Counted from the first letter of the stretch, positions 32,964-45,072 are shown. The stretch is 64,000 bases of DNA from Gamarada debralockiae (GCA_002803225.1 NXFV01001505.1:1-64000), one strand, 5' to 3'. Program-made: numbers and translations. The notes: a model not told the origin generated them from the letters alone.

Positions 32964-34408
32964 ATGGCGTCCCTTCATCGAATGACCAATTTGTCCAACG
33001 AAATCGCAAAGAACACCAAAATCATCACCGAGTACCTTTCATCGAAGGGCCTCGAAGCTGCATCATTCGACGTAAACGGGCTTGATGAATTCCCAATCTC
33101 TCCGACTGATGAGATCCCTTTTAAAGCCCGACTCGACCTGATCGCGGCGACCAAAGAGCTCCACGATGTTACCCTTGGCCCAAAAGAAGGGCTTCGATAT
33201 CTAGCCTGGGATGTGAGTGCCTGTCCTAATTACAATGAACATCTCTCTGACCAAGACCTAGTCAGTGAACAGCCTCTCACTTCAGGCCATGTGGGAATTC
33301 AAAGTCGCCGAAGCAGTCCCCCTCACAGGCTCCATCTCCTACCAAGAGCTCGCCGAAAAGGTCAAGGTTCCAATGCTCAATTTGCGTCGACTAATCCGGC
33401 ACGCCATGACGAATCACATCTTCCACGAACCTCAAAAGTGTTTCGTGGCTCACACTCGCACCTCGCGCCTTCTGCTTGAAAATGCACCGCTGAACTCCTG
33501 GGTTGGGTTCATGTCCAATGATCTCTGGCTTCCTATCGCAAATGTTGTCAACGCGATGAAGAAATGGCCCGGCAGCGGTGAACCTAATGAAACAAGTGTG
33601 AACCTGGCCTACGACCAAGACCTGCCGTGGTTTGATTTCTTGCAGAAGGATCCAGTGTTTGCGAAGAGGTATAATTTGGCGATGCAGGCGCATGGCGACG
33701 GTGAGGGCTTCGCAGTTACCCATACTGTTGATGGGTATCCGTGGGGTGAGCTGGGCGAGGCTACAATTGTTGATGTAAGTATTTGCCAATTCTTTTCCTC
33801 CATTTAATTCAAGAGTCAAATCTGACCCGCACGTCAGATGGGAGGCAACCAAGGCTACGTCTCCCTAGCCATTGCCGAAAAGTACCCTAAGCTCAAATTC
33901 ATCGTCCAAGACACAGCCGGCATGCGAACACCCGAAACCGTCGCCGCTGTCCCTGAAAATCTCAAGGATCGGGTTTCACTCACGACCCACGATTTCTTCA
34001 CCCCTCAAACAGTCGTAGCAGAGGTGTATTTCTTTCGTTGGATCTTTCACGGCTTCTCGGAGAAATACTCGATCAAGATCTTGCAAGCTCTCGTACCGGC
34101 GTTGAAGAAAGGTGCGAGGGTCGTGATTAATGATGGCACGTTACCGGAGCCAGGGACAGCAGGGTATGTGGAGGAGAAGAGCATGAGGTACGTTAGTTAT
34201 ATTGTCTGTTTGGGAACATGGGGGGATAGAGGCTGATTCATATAGGACCATGGACGTGTTTATGCAAGTCACAGTTAATGCCAGGGAACGGGAGGTTGAT
34301 GACTGGGCTGAGCTGTTCAAAGAAGCGGATCCGAGATATAAGTTCCTGAAAGCGTGGAAGCCCGAGAAGGGCCGTATGTGGTTCATCGAAGCAGAGTGGA
34401 ATCCATAA
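32964..34408 (+). CDS. SAM-dependent O-methyltransferase (COMT-like, family 2)
   Basis: Four exons (32964-33212, 33262-33774, 33838-34187, 34246-34408) joined by GT-AG introns give 424 residues. The N-terminal winged-helix dimerisation domain includes WEFKVAEAVPLTGSISYQEL and VPMLNLRRLIRHAMTNHIF. The catalytic domain has ATIVDMGGNQGYVSLAIAEK (the glycine-rich SAM motif, with an Asn within it), LKFIVQDTAG, RVSLTTHDFFTPQ, and FRWIFHGFSEKYSIKILQAL, whose His is at the place of the catalytic base. A C-terminal TMDVFMQVTVNARERE follows. Such enzymes methylate phenolic hydroxyls, often in polyketide pathways. No PKS is visible in the window. No defect is seen. Confidence 0.9.
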
Positions 34409-35121
34409 GTGGTAGGTAAACATCCAGACTCTAAGACATCATCCCTTTGACCAGAGTCCAAGAATCTCAACACTGAAATTCTATTGATTCTATTATGCTT
34501 CCCTCCACTTCTCCTGCGCAACCATAACCATACCCTCAATCTCCAGATACATAATGAGTCTACAAACCAGCGCCGACCCCCGCATATTTCATCAGCAAAA
34601 CCGTCGCACCTCCAATCTCGATATACAACGCCGACGAAAACCCAGCCGTCCCAAAAATAATCTGCAAAATACCGAAAAGACTCGCCACAGCCTGTTAGAC
34701 GACATTCCACGCTCCAGGGTCCGGAATTGATGCCGCTTTTGCCATCGGCACACTATCTACGTTTGCTGGCAGTGTAAGTTCGCTCTTCAATGCGCCTTTA
34801 ACTCGATTGCCTGGGGCTGATAGATGATGAGAATGTGGCTAGAAGTCGGGGTCCTGGTCTGGGCCATTGACATTCCCCAGCATGTAGGAGTCTTGATCAG
34901 AGACTTCGGTGCTTCTCAACATATAAGAATCCTGGTCCGACATTTCTGAAGTCCGCAGCATACGCTTGAATTTCCGCCGGTAAATCTCGAAGCTTAGGAC
35001 GGCGGGGCGTGAATGGCGACCGGGGTACGAGTCGATGGCGAGGATTTCGCAATTGAAGTCCTGTTCAGAGGCATCGGCACGGGCCGAGTGTTCTTGAATG
35101 GATTTCTGTCCATTATTGAAT
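34409..35121. other. Spacer with a possible membrane-protein scrap
   Basis: On the minus strand at about 34557-34690 one frame reads VASLFGILQIIFGTAGFSS and ends MKYAGVGAGL before a stop. It is hydrophobic and may be the last exon of a lost membrane protein. No start or upstream exon is convincing. Confidence 0.3.
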
Positions 35122-37247
35122 TCAAATGAGCGAGAATGAGGACATCTCAACTCCGTCAAACCACGAGTAGTCGAAGACCCATGCACTGCCAACACGCAGG
35201 TAGGTGTCCCTATCCTGACTCAGGCGCAAAAGCGCAAGGCATCTTGCTTCCACCGGCCTAGCTGCTGTCTCTCCGTTCTCTCGCGATCCTGAACCCGTCC
35301 TCCGCTCCGTCATAACTGGCATACACCAGATTTCCGTGAGGTATCTCCTATCAGCATTATCAGCGACATAATGCCCTACAGTTCTCCGTTCTCCCAAATC
35401 AAATAACGTCTCACTCCCTTTCTCTATTCCCTGGAAGACCTCATCGTTATCCAACCCGCTCGGGTGTGCCCTCTTCAATTTCCCCCGAACACCCAACACC
35501 ACTTCCTCCACGCTTCCAAATCCCCCAAAGGTATCAATTCCGCTTGTTCTTTCGCCTGAACCCTCAATTACAAACATATCTGTCTTGACCTCAACACCCT
35601 TTTGACTAATCTGTCGGACATAAAAGCCACAAGTCCCTCTCAAAGAAGCCCAGCTCCATGAGGGAGCACGAATGTGCCGCAAATCAGGCTTCGAGGCGGT
35701 GGAGTCGGGTGCAGACCAGAGGAGGCCACGATGTAAGTCATGGAGCCAGAGCCCACAGATGTACCGATCATTGATGGGCAGTGCAATCGCGCGAGCAATA
35801 CCGGAGATCGCAGGGAAGATGTCGGAAGGTTGGGTTAGGGAGCATTTACCGTAGAGGGTGACGAGGTCATACCAAGCATCGTAAAGATCGAGGAGCTCGT
35901 CCTTTGTTCCGAACTCTATGGAAAGCCCAGCATCGAGTGAAAGGGCTTTCGATTTCGCATTGAATATCTTGAGGCCGAACAGTGTCTCTTGAAACAACTT
36001 ATCTCCTGCACTACCCTCGTAGATCTTACTCGTCTCTGGCACCCTCTCTGAAGCTTCTCTCATTCTACATCTCCAACTTATTTGCATGGACGAGAACTGT
36101 AGTGTTCGGGGAGAGAGCAATCGTTCTTGCACAACCCACGCACGCTGCCATAGTGGTGGTCGTTGAAAACCTGCAGTTTCGTTGACGGGATCCCAACCTA
36201 CGCTTGGTCGGATAAAGACTTGACTAGATGCATTTGGAGCTCCTTCGGGAAAACGTATGGATATGGGACATGGAGTCAGAGACAAGGCATCGCGAGCCAT
36301 GAAGCAACCACCACTCCCGTCTGATGAGCTGACAGCTGCGATGTTGAAGAGTGCATTCATGTAGTATTCGCCCATTTTTGAGGACTCTGTACGCCAGTCG
36401 TCGGCACTGTCTTGGATTATGCAGAGTGAATCTATCCACATATAGCGGATTGACATTTCCCTTGCAAGGATAACTGCATCGTGAAACGTCTGTGAGAGAT
36501 CATCTATTGAAATAGACTTCATTCGTTCGTCAAGGGTTGCTAGGGTTGTGGTGATGATCTGACGGCGGCCCCAGACGTGACTAAGACTAACATATGGTCC
36601 ATGACGACCTTCTGAAGAGCATAGTGACAGACCAGATGAGCTCGTTTTGCATTGTACATCGAGAATGCGGGATGGAAGTGGTGGATTGGGCGGGGTAGAT
36701 ATCGTGCAGAGCGCATGGTGTGTTACACACTTGTGCAGCCAAGTGCTTGCAAGCTTAAAGTTTTCCTCACAGTTTATGCTTGGGTTGTTGTTGTTAGCCT
36801 TCTCTTGGAGAAGGTCGGCTAAGAAAGCTGCTCACGAGTTAGTAAAAGGGTTTAGGCGAAGGTGTTAGACTTACGAGGGTACTGTACGAGATCAAAGGAA
36901 ACCTTCACATCACGCATCGGGGTCTTGGCAACAACTTGCAACCCTTTCGGATACGAGGTCATCTTTTTATCCGCCTTTATGTAATGTCTTATCTCAACGG
37001 GTCCATGGTGATGAGGCTCGTCTGATTCGTGTCCTCGGATGTGGAACAGCCCCTGACGAATCTGACGGCAAAGATGGCACCCGATATTGGAGGCATCGAA
37101 AAGGGCATAGAGACTGGGGTGATGAGGGTAGACATAGTATTCCGGGCCCTCTTCATCGTCATCGTCGCCGAAGAAGTATTGCGGGGTGGTGTTTGGAATG
37201 AGATCCGAGGCTGTGAAGTCGATATTGTGACACTTATCACATAGCAT
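35122..37247 (-). CDS. HET-domain protein with N-terminal CxxC segment
   Basis: Two exons (36875-37247 and 35122-36827) join in frame across a 47-bp intron to give 692 residues. The N-terminus starts MLCDKCHNIDF and later has IGCHLCRQIRQGLF, the Cys-rich lead often found before HET domains. The HET domain runs from GPYVSLSHVWGRRQIITTT through RYMWIDSLCIIQDSADDWR, YMNALFNIAAVSSSDGSGGC and LWQRAWVVQERLLSPRTLQF. A SWSWASLRG motif follows, as usual. It is the second HET gene within 7 kb; between the two are the LaeA-like and O-methyltransferase genes. Any role in incompatibility is inferred from family. No lesion is seen. Confidence 0.9.
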
Positions 37248-37576
37248 TTTATATATGATATTTATATGGGACGAAATAATGACATTCAAGACTCGATTTT
37301 GATGCGTTGACTTTGCCTGCTAGGTGCGGCTGAGATCTGAAAAAGACGTGGGTAGCCTGCTGACCAATTATATCACATGACCATGAGCGAATTAATGCTT
37401 TACGTTGTGTTGCTACACTGAGAAGGTAATAACAAGGTGAGAGATGGTTACACTAAAGTTTCCATCCATCTCCGTATTTGCTGTCTCTCTGCAAAAAGAC
37501 GAGAAAGGGCTGATCATAATATTAGGGATCTATTCCACCGAAATCTGGCCCAAGAAGTCCGAGCGAAAGAATACTC
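37248..37576. other. Promoter side of the second HET gene
   Basis: No gene recognised before the transporter fragment starts. Confidence 0.45.
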
Positions 37577-38046
37577 GTTCACGACCCTGGCTGGGTCATC
37601 GGTTGTGGCATGAATACGTTCGTCGTCAACATCATTCTTTCGCACATTGGCTGGAAGACTTTCCTTATTTTCAGAGGCTTCAATATCAGTGCGTACACAG
37701 AAACATTGATTCGACGACTTACTGACGATTTACAGTTGCGATGACAATCGTTTGGTTCATCTATCCCGAGCCCGCAGGCCGCACCCTGCAAGAAGTGAAT
37801 TTTCTTTTCACATCTAGTTCGATCTTTGTTGGCCCCAATATAAAGGAATATTGAAGATTGCTTGATGAGGCTAGTGGGAATGTAGCTGTTGCCGAGAGGA
37901 GGTTGATGCAGAGTCTCGATAAGGAGTTTGCTGGTATCAGTGATTCGGAGATAGTGAGAAGGGTGTTGGGACGCACGTCGAAGAAGATAAGGCTGCTGCG
38001 CAGATTGAGGAAAATTCGGAAGAGAAGGCTGCTTAGTCACTGCTAG
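37577..38046 (+). pseudogene. C-terminal fragment of an MFS sugar transporter
   Basis: The frame NTFVVNIILSHIGWKTFLIF (about 37612-37670) joins across an intron (37691-37733) to AMTIVWFIYPEPAGRTLQEV and NFLFTSSSIFVGPNIKEY. This is the end of a fungal sugar porter, with its PEPAGRTL signature before the C-tail. An in-frame TGA then interrupts RLLDEASGNVAVAERRLMQS. No N-terminal two-thirds is present upstream. It differs in type from the transporter pseudogene at 14542-16182. Confidence 0.75.
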
Positions 38047-38130
38047 TGCAGAGAGAAAAGACAAGATCCAAAGTAGAAAGCAGCATCTGAAATTCTCGAC
38101 TCACGACTCTAGCGCAAGTCCAATTCTCCC

Positions 38131-39307
38131 TTACTTTTGCTCTTCAGTCTCTTTAACCTCCAAATAAGCCCCCACCACACTCTTCACCTGCTCCTCAAAG
38201 CCCTTCCACTTGATCCCAAACACTTCCTCCGTCGCACTAGTATCAAACCTCACAGCCCTAGTATCCATCTTCCCATCCAACTTAAACACTCCCTTCTCAA
38301 CCTCCTCCCTAAACCCCTCCCTGATAATCCCGCTAACATCACTCCACCTCACACTACTCGCACTGGCAATAAAATTCCTCACCCCACTTTCTCCAACCTT
38401 AACCTTATCATCCAAAGCCTGCACATGAAGAAGCCCAACATCATTAACGTGAACTGTAGCGCCGATCATGGGGGTCGGAGCGTCGATTCCAAGCGCGATG
38501 TTCATCGCGTAGCGGTTTGTACCGGAGCTGAAATCGGAGGTCGAGGTGGAGAGCTCGTTGCGGCCTAGGATTACCGCAGGGAGGATGTGCACTACGTCGA
38601 AGGTTGGTTTGGTTTGGGCGAGGAATTTGGTGGTTTCGGAGAGGGCGATTTGTTTCGAGGCTGAGTAGCCGATGAAGGGGTTGGGGAACGCGGCGTGCGG
38701 ATCAGGGACGGGGGCTAGGTCGGTTTCTGAGGGGTTTGTTAGTTGGGACGGAATAGATGGGGATGAAAAGGAGCCTACCCGAGACAGCTTTGTCAAGGCC
38801 GATATTGAGGGCGGCGATGGAGGATGTGATCACCACTCTCTTTACGGAGGGTGATTTTACTGCTGATCTGAGAAGGCCGAGAGTTCCTTGGACAGCTGGT
38901 TCAATGAAATCTGCGTAGTAATTGTCACTCTGAAGTTCATAGTCAGTCAAGTGTACCCTTCATTCCGAGAACAGGTTGTACGTACTGGCCGCGAGACTGG
39001 GGAAGCAATATGGAGGATGTAATCCATTCCAGTGACCACATCGTCGAAAGCACCTTCTTGAAGAAGATCTTGGATGAACACGACCTCGAGGTTGTTCAAG
39101 TATGGCTGCGTGGATTTTGCAGTATTGATTTGCTCAGCTGCTGCTGGGCGACGAACCACGGCTCGCACTTTGTAGCCGGCTTCCAGAGCAGAAACCAAGA
39201 CTCGGAATCCGAGGTGGCCGTTTGCGCCGGTGACCTGAAGGGTGATTAGAATGAGTTCAATGGTTTTGATGTATCGAAGAACTTACTAGGACAGACTTTG
39301 TTGCCAT
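38131..39307 (-). CDS. NAD(P)-dependent reductase, DFR/GRE2-like (extended SDR)
   Basis: Four exons (39287-39307, 38986-39234, 38779-38929, 38131-38726) join in frame to give 338 residues. The first exon is only 7 codons and leads into [19 protein letters not shown], the dinucleotide-binding motif of extended short-chain dehydrogenases. Other motifs are [35 protein letters not shown] and the catalytic Tyr-Lys pair in [12 protein letters not shown]. Relatives reduce ketones, methylglyoxal or dihydroflavonols with NADPH; some lie in secondary-metabolite clusters. The substrate cannot be told here. No lesion is seen. Confidence 0.9.
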
Positions 39308-41105
39308 TTTGACGACGTTCGAGTTAATGAAGGGGAGAGGGGAGTCTTCGATGGATGATGGCAATGGAAGCTGAATATTTTCTCACTCCTGAACCGAAAT
39401 TCCAGAGATCCAGAAATACTTGGAGTTCACTTGAACGTTTATATCTTCTTCTCAGCCCTAAACCCGCTGAATAATTGAACCTCGCATCACGGATATAGTT
39501 CTAGCACACCGCGACAAGCCGTTGGCGATGACGCCACTCCTCTTCAGCATGACTTGTGCCAAGGAAAATTGCTGGGAATAGAAAATGGTGTCCTGGGACG
39601 TAAGGTTACAATTCTTTGTGTACCTGCATTGGTTACTAATTCTCTTGCAGGAGGTCATGATGCAGCCAATCCCAACCCCCTGACAAGAAAATTGCCTGTT
39701 TGGGGATACGGCTTTCGGAAGCGATGAAAATCAGCGCTGACCCCGCGTACGCCCGAAAGTTATGACGGAACAGACGGCTTTGAAATTCAACACTTGTACT
39801 CCCTTTCAATAAAGAAGAAGTTGTCATACAAAGACATTGATCCTATCAAAGAATTGGGACAAAGTTGTCTATCTCCAAGAACGAGACGCAAGGTTTGCTC
39901 TGCACAGCGACTTCAGCTGTTGTACACTGACGCGTCACTCAACGCATCAAAATTCCAGGCCCAAGCCTTTCCCTCCAACTCATCAGGCATAAATACTGCG
40001 CTTTAGTACTCTCATAAGCTCCTGCGACAATTTCGGAACCTGTCAAATATCCTTTGAAGTGTGATAAACGATCGTCGTGGGCAGACTTGTCTCGCCAGCA
40101 GTCTACCGACGCTCCCCACTCGTCGCTCTCCCTTCCACTGACGAGTTTCCAAAAACCCACTTTCACGCGCCGTCGAGAACGGCCAGCGTCTAGAGTATAT
40201 AGCAGGTTTTTCGGTATTGTAGAAGCTACTACCAGTTGATTGTTCGATATCTCATGAACTTTGTATGGAAGTCTAGATATACTGTACATGGCAAGGATGC
40301 TGCTAGAAGCCAGTAAATATCCCCGTTCAAGGCGCTTTCAGCGCGGGTCGACAGGCTCTCAGCCCTATTCGCGACTTGCCTTTTCCCATCCAGATGGCAA
40401 GCGCCTTCGTGGAGATGACTACAAACGTTTTTAAATAATAGGGAAATTGAGCGATGAGTACTCCCAAGACACCGAAAGCGGTAAGTTTTTGGTATTCAAT
40501 TTGCTCCCAACGCAATCTACGAACTTCCAGGCGCCTCCCATTCCTGTAAGGATACTAATTAACTCATCAGTGCACAAACTGCTAATAGAAGAAAGTCCGC
40601 TTCGACTGGCAAGGACGCTCATCAAAATTTACATTCTGTACATCAGTATATCTTCTCTTCTTTCTTCTTTAGTTTAGAGTCCTTTATATATGATATAGTA
40701 GTAGAATTGAAGCCTCCTTTTGCCTAGATATATCGCTGCCTTCGTGACATCCTAAATTGAAGGCTAAACTCATGGTCCACGTGGCCTTGTATTTGAAAGA
40801 GGGCGCATGCCTATTGGTGATAGTGATGTGTTTTTAAAGTTTTGCGTAAGTAGGCGGTGTGTGGAAATAGTCCAATAGCGGGACCCACAAACGCAATTTA
40901 AAGTTGCTTTGTGTTTATGGCGTCCAGCAAAACTTCGTGGTTGACGTTGAGTCAGCCGCTGATTCAGCGGCTGTATTAGCCACACAAAGCGGACTGTAGA
41001 TATTCTAATCTAATGATTTTCTCAGAAAGGTATTTAAGTCGTATTTACTCAATGTCTTGCAAATGTTGCTATTGCGCAGTGCATCCAAGGAAAGAAACAC
41101 AAACC
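39308..41105. other. Large intergenic region
   Basis: No supported gene. A minus-strand frame at 39939-40289 has no family likeness and no splice partners. The right end is the promoter of the methyltransferase at 41106. Confidence 0.45.
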
Positions 41106-41963
41106 ATGGCTACCTCAACTAATAGCGGACTAAATTTGTTGAATCAATATTTCGCCTTCCGAGACCAGATGTTAGAAGATTATCGAACCCTTCCAGTGAC
41201 CACTGAGCAACTCTGCATGGCTGGCGAGCTGATCTATGGTAACGCATCTAAGTTCAGTCTTTACGGCATATCAGCTCCCGAGTTTGTGACTAGGAGCTTC
41301 ATTATCCTCGGCCGCACAGTGATTGAGTGCTCCATTGATGAATATTCAGATGCCGTCACCCTACGGCTTCGCGAAGTTATATCTCCCGAAGAACACGCCG
41401 ATGACAATCAAGGAATTATCGCCGATCTTTTCTGCGGGTCGGGAAATATAGGATATCGCCTTGGTTACCATCTCCACCGTCCTGTCTTTGCATCAGACAC
41501 CGATCTTCTTGCCTATCAAGCCACGCAGCATAACTTGACCGAGCTAAGAAAGTGGTCCGACGTCCGGTTCAGCCTCACACTAACAGACTATCGCACTCTT
41601 CTTACAACTTTGCCTAGTCCTAGTTCATCGGACATATTCGTCATTGATCCACCTTGGGGTCCTGCATTCACCACCAGCGGGCTAGACCTCACCAAAACAT
41701 ATCCTCCTGTGGCAGAAATTGTGGCAAATATTCGCCATTCCCGCTGCGGCAAACCGTGCTATATCGTCATCAAAACAAACGATCAGATCGCACACGATTC
41801 TCTGCAGGTATCGATGATTGGGCTGACGCAGATCGCATCGGTTACGCCGCTCCCGACGCTCCCATATGGCGCGAACACGGACTTCCACATATATCGACTA
41901 GACTGCAGTCGTCAGAACACTCAACATGCGGCGCCGCTGAGCCCAGATGAACATTCCTGTTGA
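41106..41963 (+). CDS. Standalone methyltransferase with DPPW motif, unknown target
   Basis: A single exon encodes 285 residues from an ATG in strong context (ACCATGG). The frame is open for 31 codons upstream, including an earlier ATG at 41013. The core has a SAM-binding motif I, IIADLFCGSGNIGYRLG (near residue 104), then RPVFASDTDLLAYQATQHNL and the motif IV SSDIFVIDPPWGPAF near residue 174-188. Motif order (I before IV) and DPPW/SPPW-type residues are shared by enzymes that methylate exocyclic amines of adenine or guanine, such as RsmD-, Tgs1- and N6-adenine-type enzymes. The ending NTDFHIYRL resembles a last beta strand. I see no RNA-binding or other domain, and no match to a named family is certain. 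Confidence 0.75.
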   Translation: MATSTNSGLNLLNQYFAFRDQMLEDYRTLPVTTEQLCMAGELIYGNASKFSLYGISAPEFVTRSFIILGRTVIECSIDEYSDAVTLRLREVISPEEHADDNQGIIADLFCGSGNIGYRLGYHLHRPVFASDTDLLAYQATQHNLTELRKWSDVRFSLTLTDYRTLLTTLPSPSSSDIFVIDPPWGPAFTTSGLDLTKTYPPVAEIVANIRHSRCGKPCYIVIKTNDQIAHDSLQVSMIGLTQIASVTPLPTLPYGANTDFHIYRLDCSRQNTQHAAPLSPDEHSC

Positions 41964-42205
41964 TAGGTCTAGAAAGTCTAAGAGGCACGGTGATATCTGG
42001 AGAGACCGAAGGTTTGGGGAGGCCGAAGAGCTAGGGAAGTCCAAAGAGCTGGAAAAGGCAGAGGGCCTAGAGACAAGCTATAAATATAAGGGAAGGGTTG
42101 AACTTCATAGGAAAGGGTAGAGATTTTGAATTAAAGCTTTCAAGCCTATTTTGGACCAGCGTCATATGCAGCACTGTATTAGGGTACTTATACTAACAAT
42201 TCCGT
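41964..42205. other. 3' region of the methyltransferase
   Basis: A purine-rich stretch with short degenerate repeats (GAGCTRGRRAAGK-like, 42028-42060) is likely the 3' untranslated end. No gene. Confidence 0.4.
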
Positions 42206-42430
42206 AGTACGTTTGTTCGATAGTCTCGGCGTTAGATACGAAGAGGTCTACAGCGGAATTGCTGCACAGCACGCCTCAATGCAGTGGCTCTTGAAGCATG
42301 TGTCAAAGAGCGGGTGTGTGCTCGATATTGGATTGACACAGGTGTATCGACAGTTAGTACACTCCTCGACGCTGGTTGTGAAGTGCAAGGGATCGAAAAG
42401 TCAGGGAAAAGGAAAGGGCTGGACTTGATG
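42206..42430 (+). pseudogene. Fragment of a SAM-dependent methyltransferase
   Basis: The frame RLFDSLGVRYEEVYSGIAAQ and QWLLKHVSKSGCVLDIG leads into motif I. The frame then changes near 42333 and the next one gives DTGVSTVSTLLDAGCEVQGI followed by EKSGKRK. Together they form the start of a class I methyltransferase with its LDIGxxTGxST loop. The gene stops soon after, so only the N-terminal part remains. It is not a repeat of the intact methyltransferase just upstream; the motifs differ. Confidence 0.6.
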
Positions 42431-45072
42431 CATTGACACGCAAATGGCTGGGCGGCACTAGCACACCCTTCAGATATATCAGGTTGTATACTCATAGAAG
42501 CTTTTCCTTCCATCCTTGGCCTAGTATTTTTGTACAATATAGCTTCTGCATAAAATTCTTTAATGCGTAAGACCCCGCTATGTACGCAACTGTCGCAATA
42601 TGGTGCTTAATTCCACTTTGCCTCAGGCACACACCTTACTTCTCAGGTTTAATCTAAATGTCCGATAAACTCGCAGGCTTCTTTGAGTTCAAAGCATCTT
42701 TTCGGTCTTTTCTACTCAAGCAAATGATTCTACTGCGTGTAGTCAATGATGTATGACTTGGGATTCAAGACACAAACTTAACGCTGTGTATCTGACAGAG
42801 GCAAGTCCTGTATTTTCTCGAAACTACTCTGGAGACAATCAAGTCCAAGTTGCAACACATTGAAATCGAACTTCAAGCCTTTCATTGTTGTCCACTGCTC
42901 CTCGAAGAACTACAAATGTCAAAGAGCTTAGGAGTAACGAGGGTTCGGATAAGAAATAATCTAGGAGTTAGTATAACTCCCAAGCAAAACCTTAGCAGAG
43001 TAACCGTTAAGACCCAGGTTTCGAGCCGAATCCCTCCCTCCTCTTCCTCCTCCTCCTCCTAACAACCGATCACTGACCTTTATAGGGAACCAGACCGCCT
43101 TCTCCGCCCTGTCCAGTTGACTTTAACCCGCCGCCGATGTGTGTGTGTTCGGGTTGCGAGGTTCGCTTCGTTGGCCTTGGGACGAAGTGTCCATGGAGGG
43201 TCGGATGAAAGAAGGTTGTCGAAGTTCCGGTGAATGGCGTGCTGGAATTCGGATGGATGTTAGATGGAGCTCGGACGAAAGAGCGGCGTTGGACTGAGGA
43301 CGAGGATGACGCGATTTCGTTGTGAAGGGAGGATCGACGATAAGATGTTGACGTGATCGCGTCTGTGACGCGAAATTGGCTGTTAGCAGAGTACCGCGAT
43401 TGATAGAGGGAATGGCACAGAGCATTGCTCAATGCGCGATTGAAGGGAGGAGAAGGGATTGTGCTTTATAAGCGGGAAAGTCGTGGCAGCTGGAAATGTT
43501 GGCGCAATCGGTTTCCTGTTTGGAAGCGAGCTACGGCGAGCAGATGTTGTGATGTCCTTGATCGTGGTGTGTGACGAGTCAGTTGTTGGCAGGCAACCAA
43601 ATTGAGATGCAAGGATATAGTTCTGCGCGCATTCAATTGGGAAGAAGTGATTGTGAGAGGGGATATGTGAAAGGAAATGATGTGTTGTCACGGCGACGGA
43701 ATGCTGAAGCCGGATGCGAGATGTCGAACAAGAAGAAGCTGAACTTTCCGTATGCGAAGTCGAAGAAGATTGTTGCATCTATATTTGGTTTGATGTGTCG
43801 CGGATGTTGGGTTGGGTTTATGTGTACATTCGAGAGGCCACAGATGTTGGAAGATGAGGCGGCGTTTGACGTTGAGGAGCTTGGTGACGATGACGGAGAT
43901 GGCTGAAGAATTCGATGATAAACAAGACTTGAGGGGGTTCTAAATATCTACAGGAAGTTAGTGATGAGGTAGCAGAGATGGAAGAAGAAGCAATGCGACG
44001 AGGGGAGGTGAATGAGCAAGGGAAGCTAACCTCTAGTTGTGCGAACGTTTCGCACAATTGACCACCTGCAGCAAGGATAAAATGAAATTGATCTGGCTGC
44101 CCTGAATTCCATTCCTATTATGTCATATTCGCTGCCATGTGACCGTCGCAGATTTGGTTGCGGAGTCGGAGGATGGACGAGGTGAACTGCTGTCTTTGTT
44201 GCTTCGTTTTATATGTGGAAGATCGAAGAAAGGTGGCAATTGAAGATCGCAATCATGGACGAGTGGAAGGGAACCAACGTGAAGGATTTCAAATGAATTG
44301 AAAGTTTCAGTGTTGGACTTTGTTGAGGTTGAGTTTGGGCTTTGGAGGAAAAGGCGAGAAGGCTTGGGTTCGCGACGGCAAGCAAGGCTGCGAAACGCGA
44401 AATCACGTGCATCATCTCGTACCTTGCAGCGATGAGGCGCAGCCTGCAGCAACTTCGTCAACGCTGCTCCTTGGAAATTGAAGGCCATTCTTGATCATAA
44501 GTGTTGTACATCATAATCATGTTAACCTGCGGATCAAGAGCTGGCTGGAGCTGGCTGCTGCATGGCTGAGGAGCTGATTGCTGCGAACTACATAACGCCC
44601 CGCTCCAAATACAAGAGGACAAGACAATGGATAAAGTACCAAATCATCGACTGACGCATCTCTCTGAAGTTTTCCCAATAAATTTTATCTCCTTCAAACA
44701 ACTGCTGACGTTCGAGCTTAGATCTACCAGCTACTCTCCCCTCTTCTCTAATTGACTCAAACCTGACATCTAGAGATCTGTGGAGGGCGAGAGCCGCAGA
44801 TGCTAGTCGATACTCCTGTCCACGACATGCCTGCTGTCATGCTGCTGCATTCTTCCATCAGCTGAATCCCCCATTCCCTCCGTCCGTAGAGGAGGCAAAA
44901 AAGCGCCAACGTCTTGCCTTCCTCGTATCAGCCCGCACCCGCGCCACATTAAACTTGACCGAAGAGATCTGCAAAGAATCACCAGAGGGCATGCTAGTTG
45001 AATGGGACTTGGACTCGGCTTCTGCATTGCTCAAGTCAGAGCCTGGCACTGTGCTCCGCCAAGTAATGCGGA
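42431..45072. other. Large intergenic region with a short CTC microsatellite
   Basis: About 2.6 kb without a gene I can support. A (CTC/TCC)n run lies at about 43032-43060. Several minus-strand frames between 43070 and 44490 are open at once in different frames, with Ser/Pro/His/Arg-rich translations. That is what a purine-biased strand produces by chance, so I do not call them. Confidence 0.5.

Noticed and set aside
39939..40289. Minus-strand frame of 116 codons
   Set aside because: No family likeness, no supporting exon and no promoter features; treated as chance.
43070..44490. Several overlapping minus-strand open frames of 80-130 codons
   Set aside because: They lie in different frames over a purine-biased stretch, are Ser/Pro/Arg-rich, and share no splice sites or family features.
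28484..45072. Complete secondary-metabolite gene cluster
   Set aside because: Tailoring-type genes are present, but no backbone enzyme, dedicated pump or obvious pathway logic is seen.
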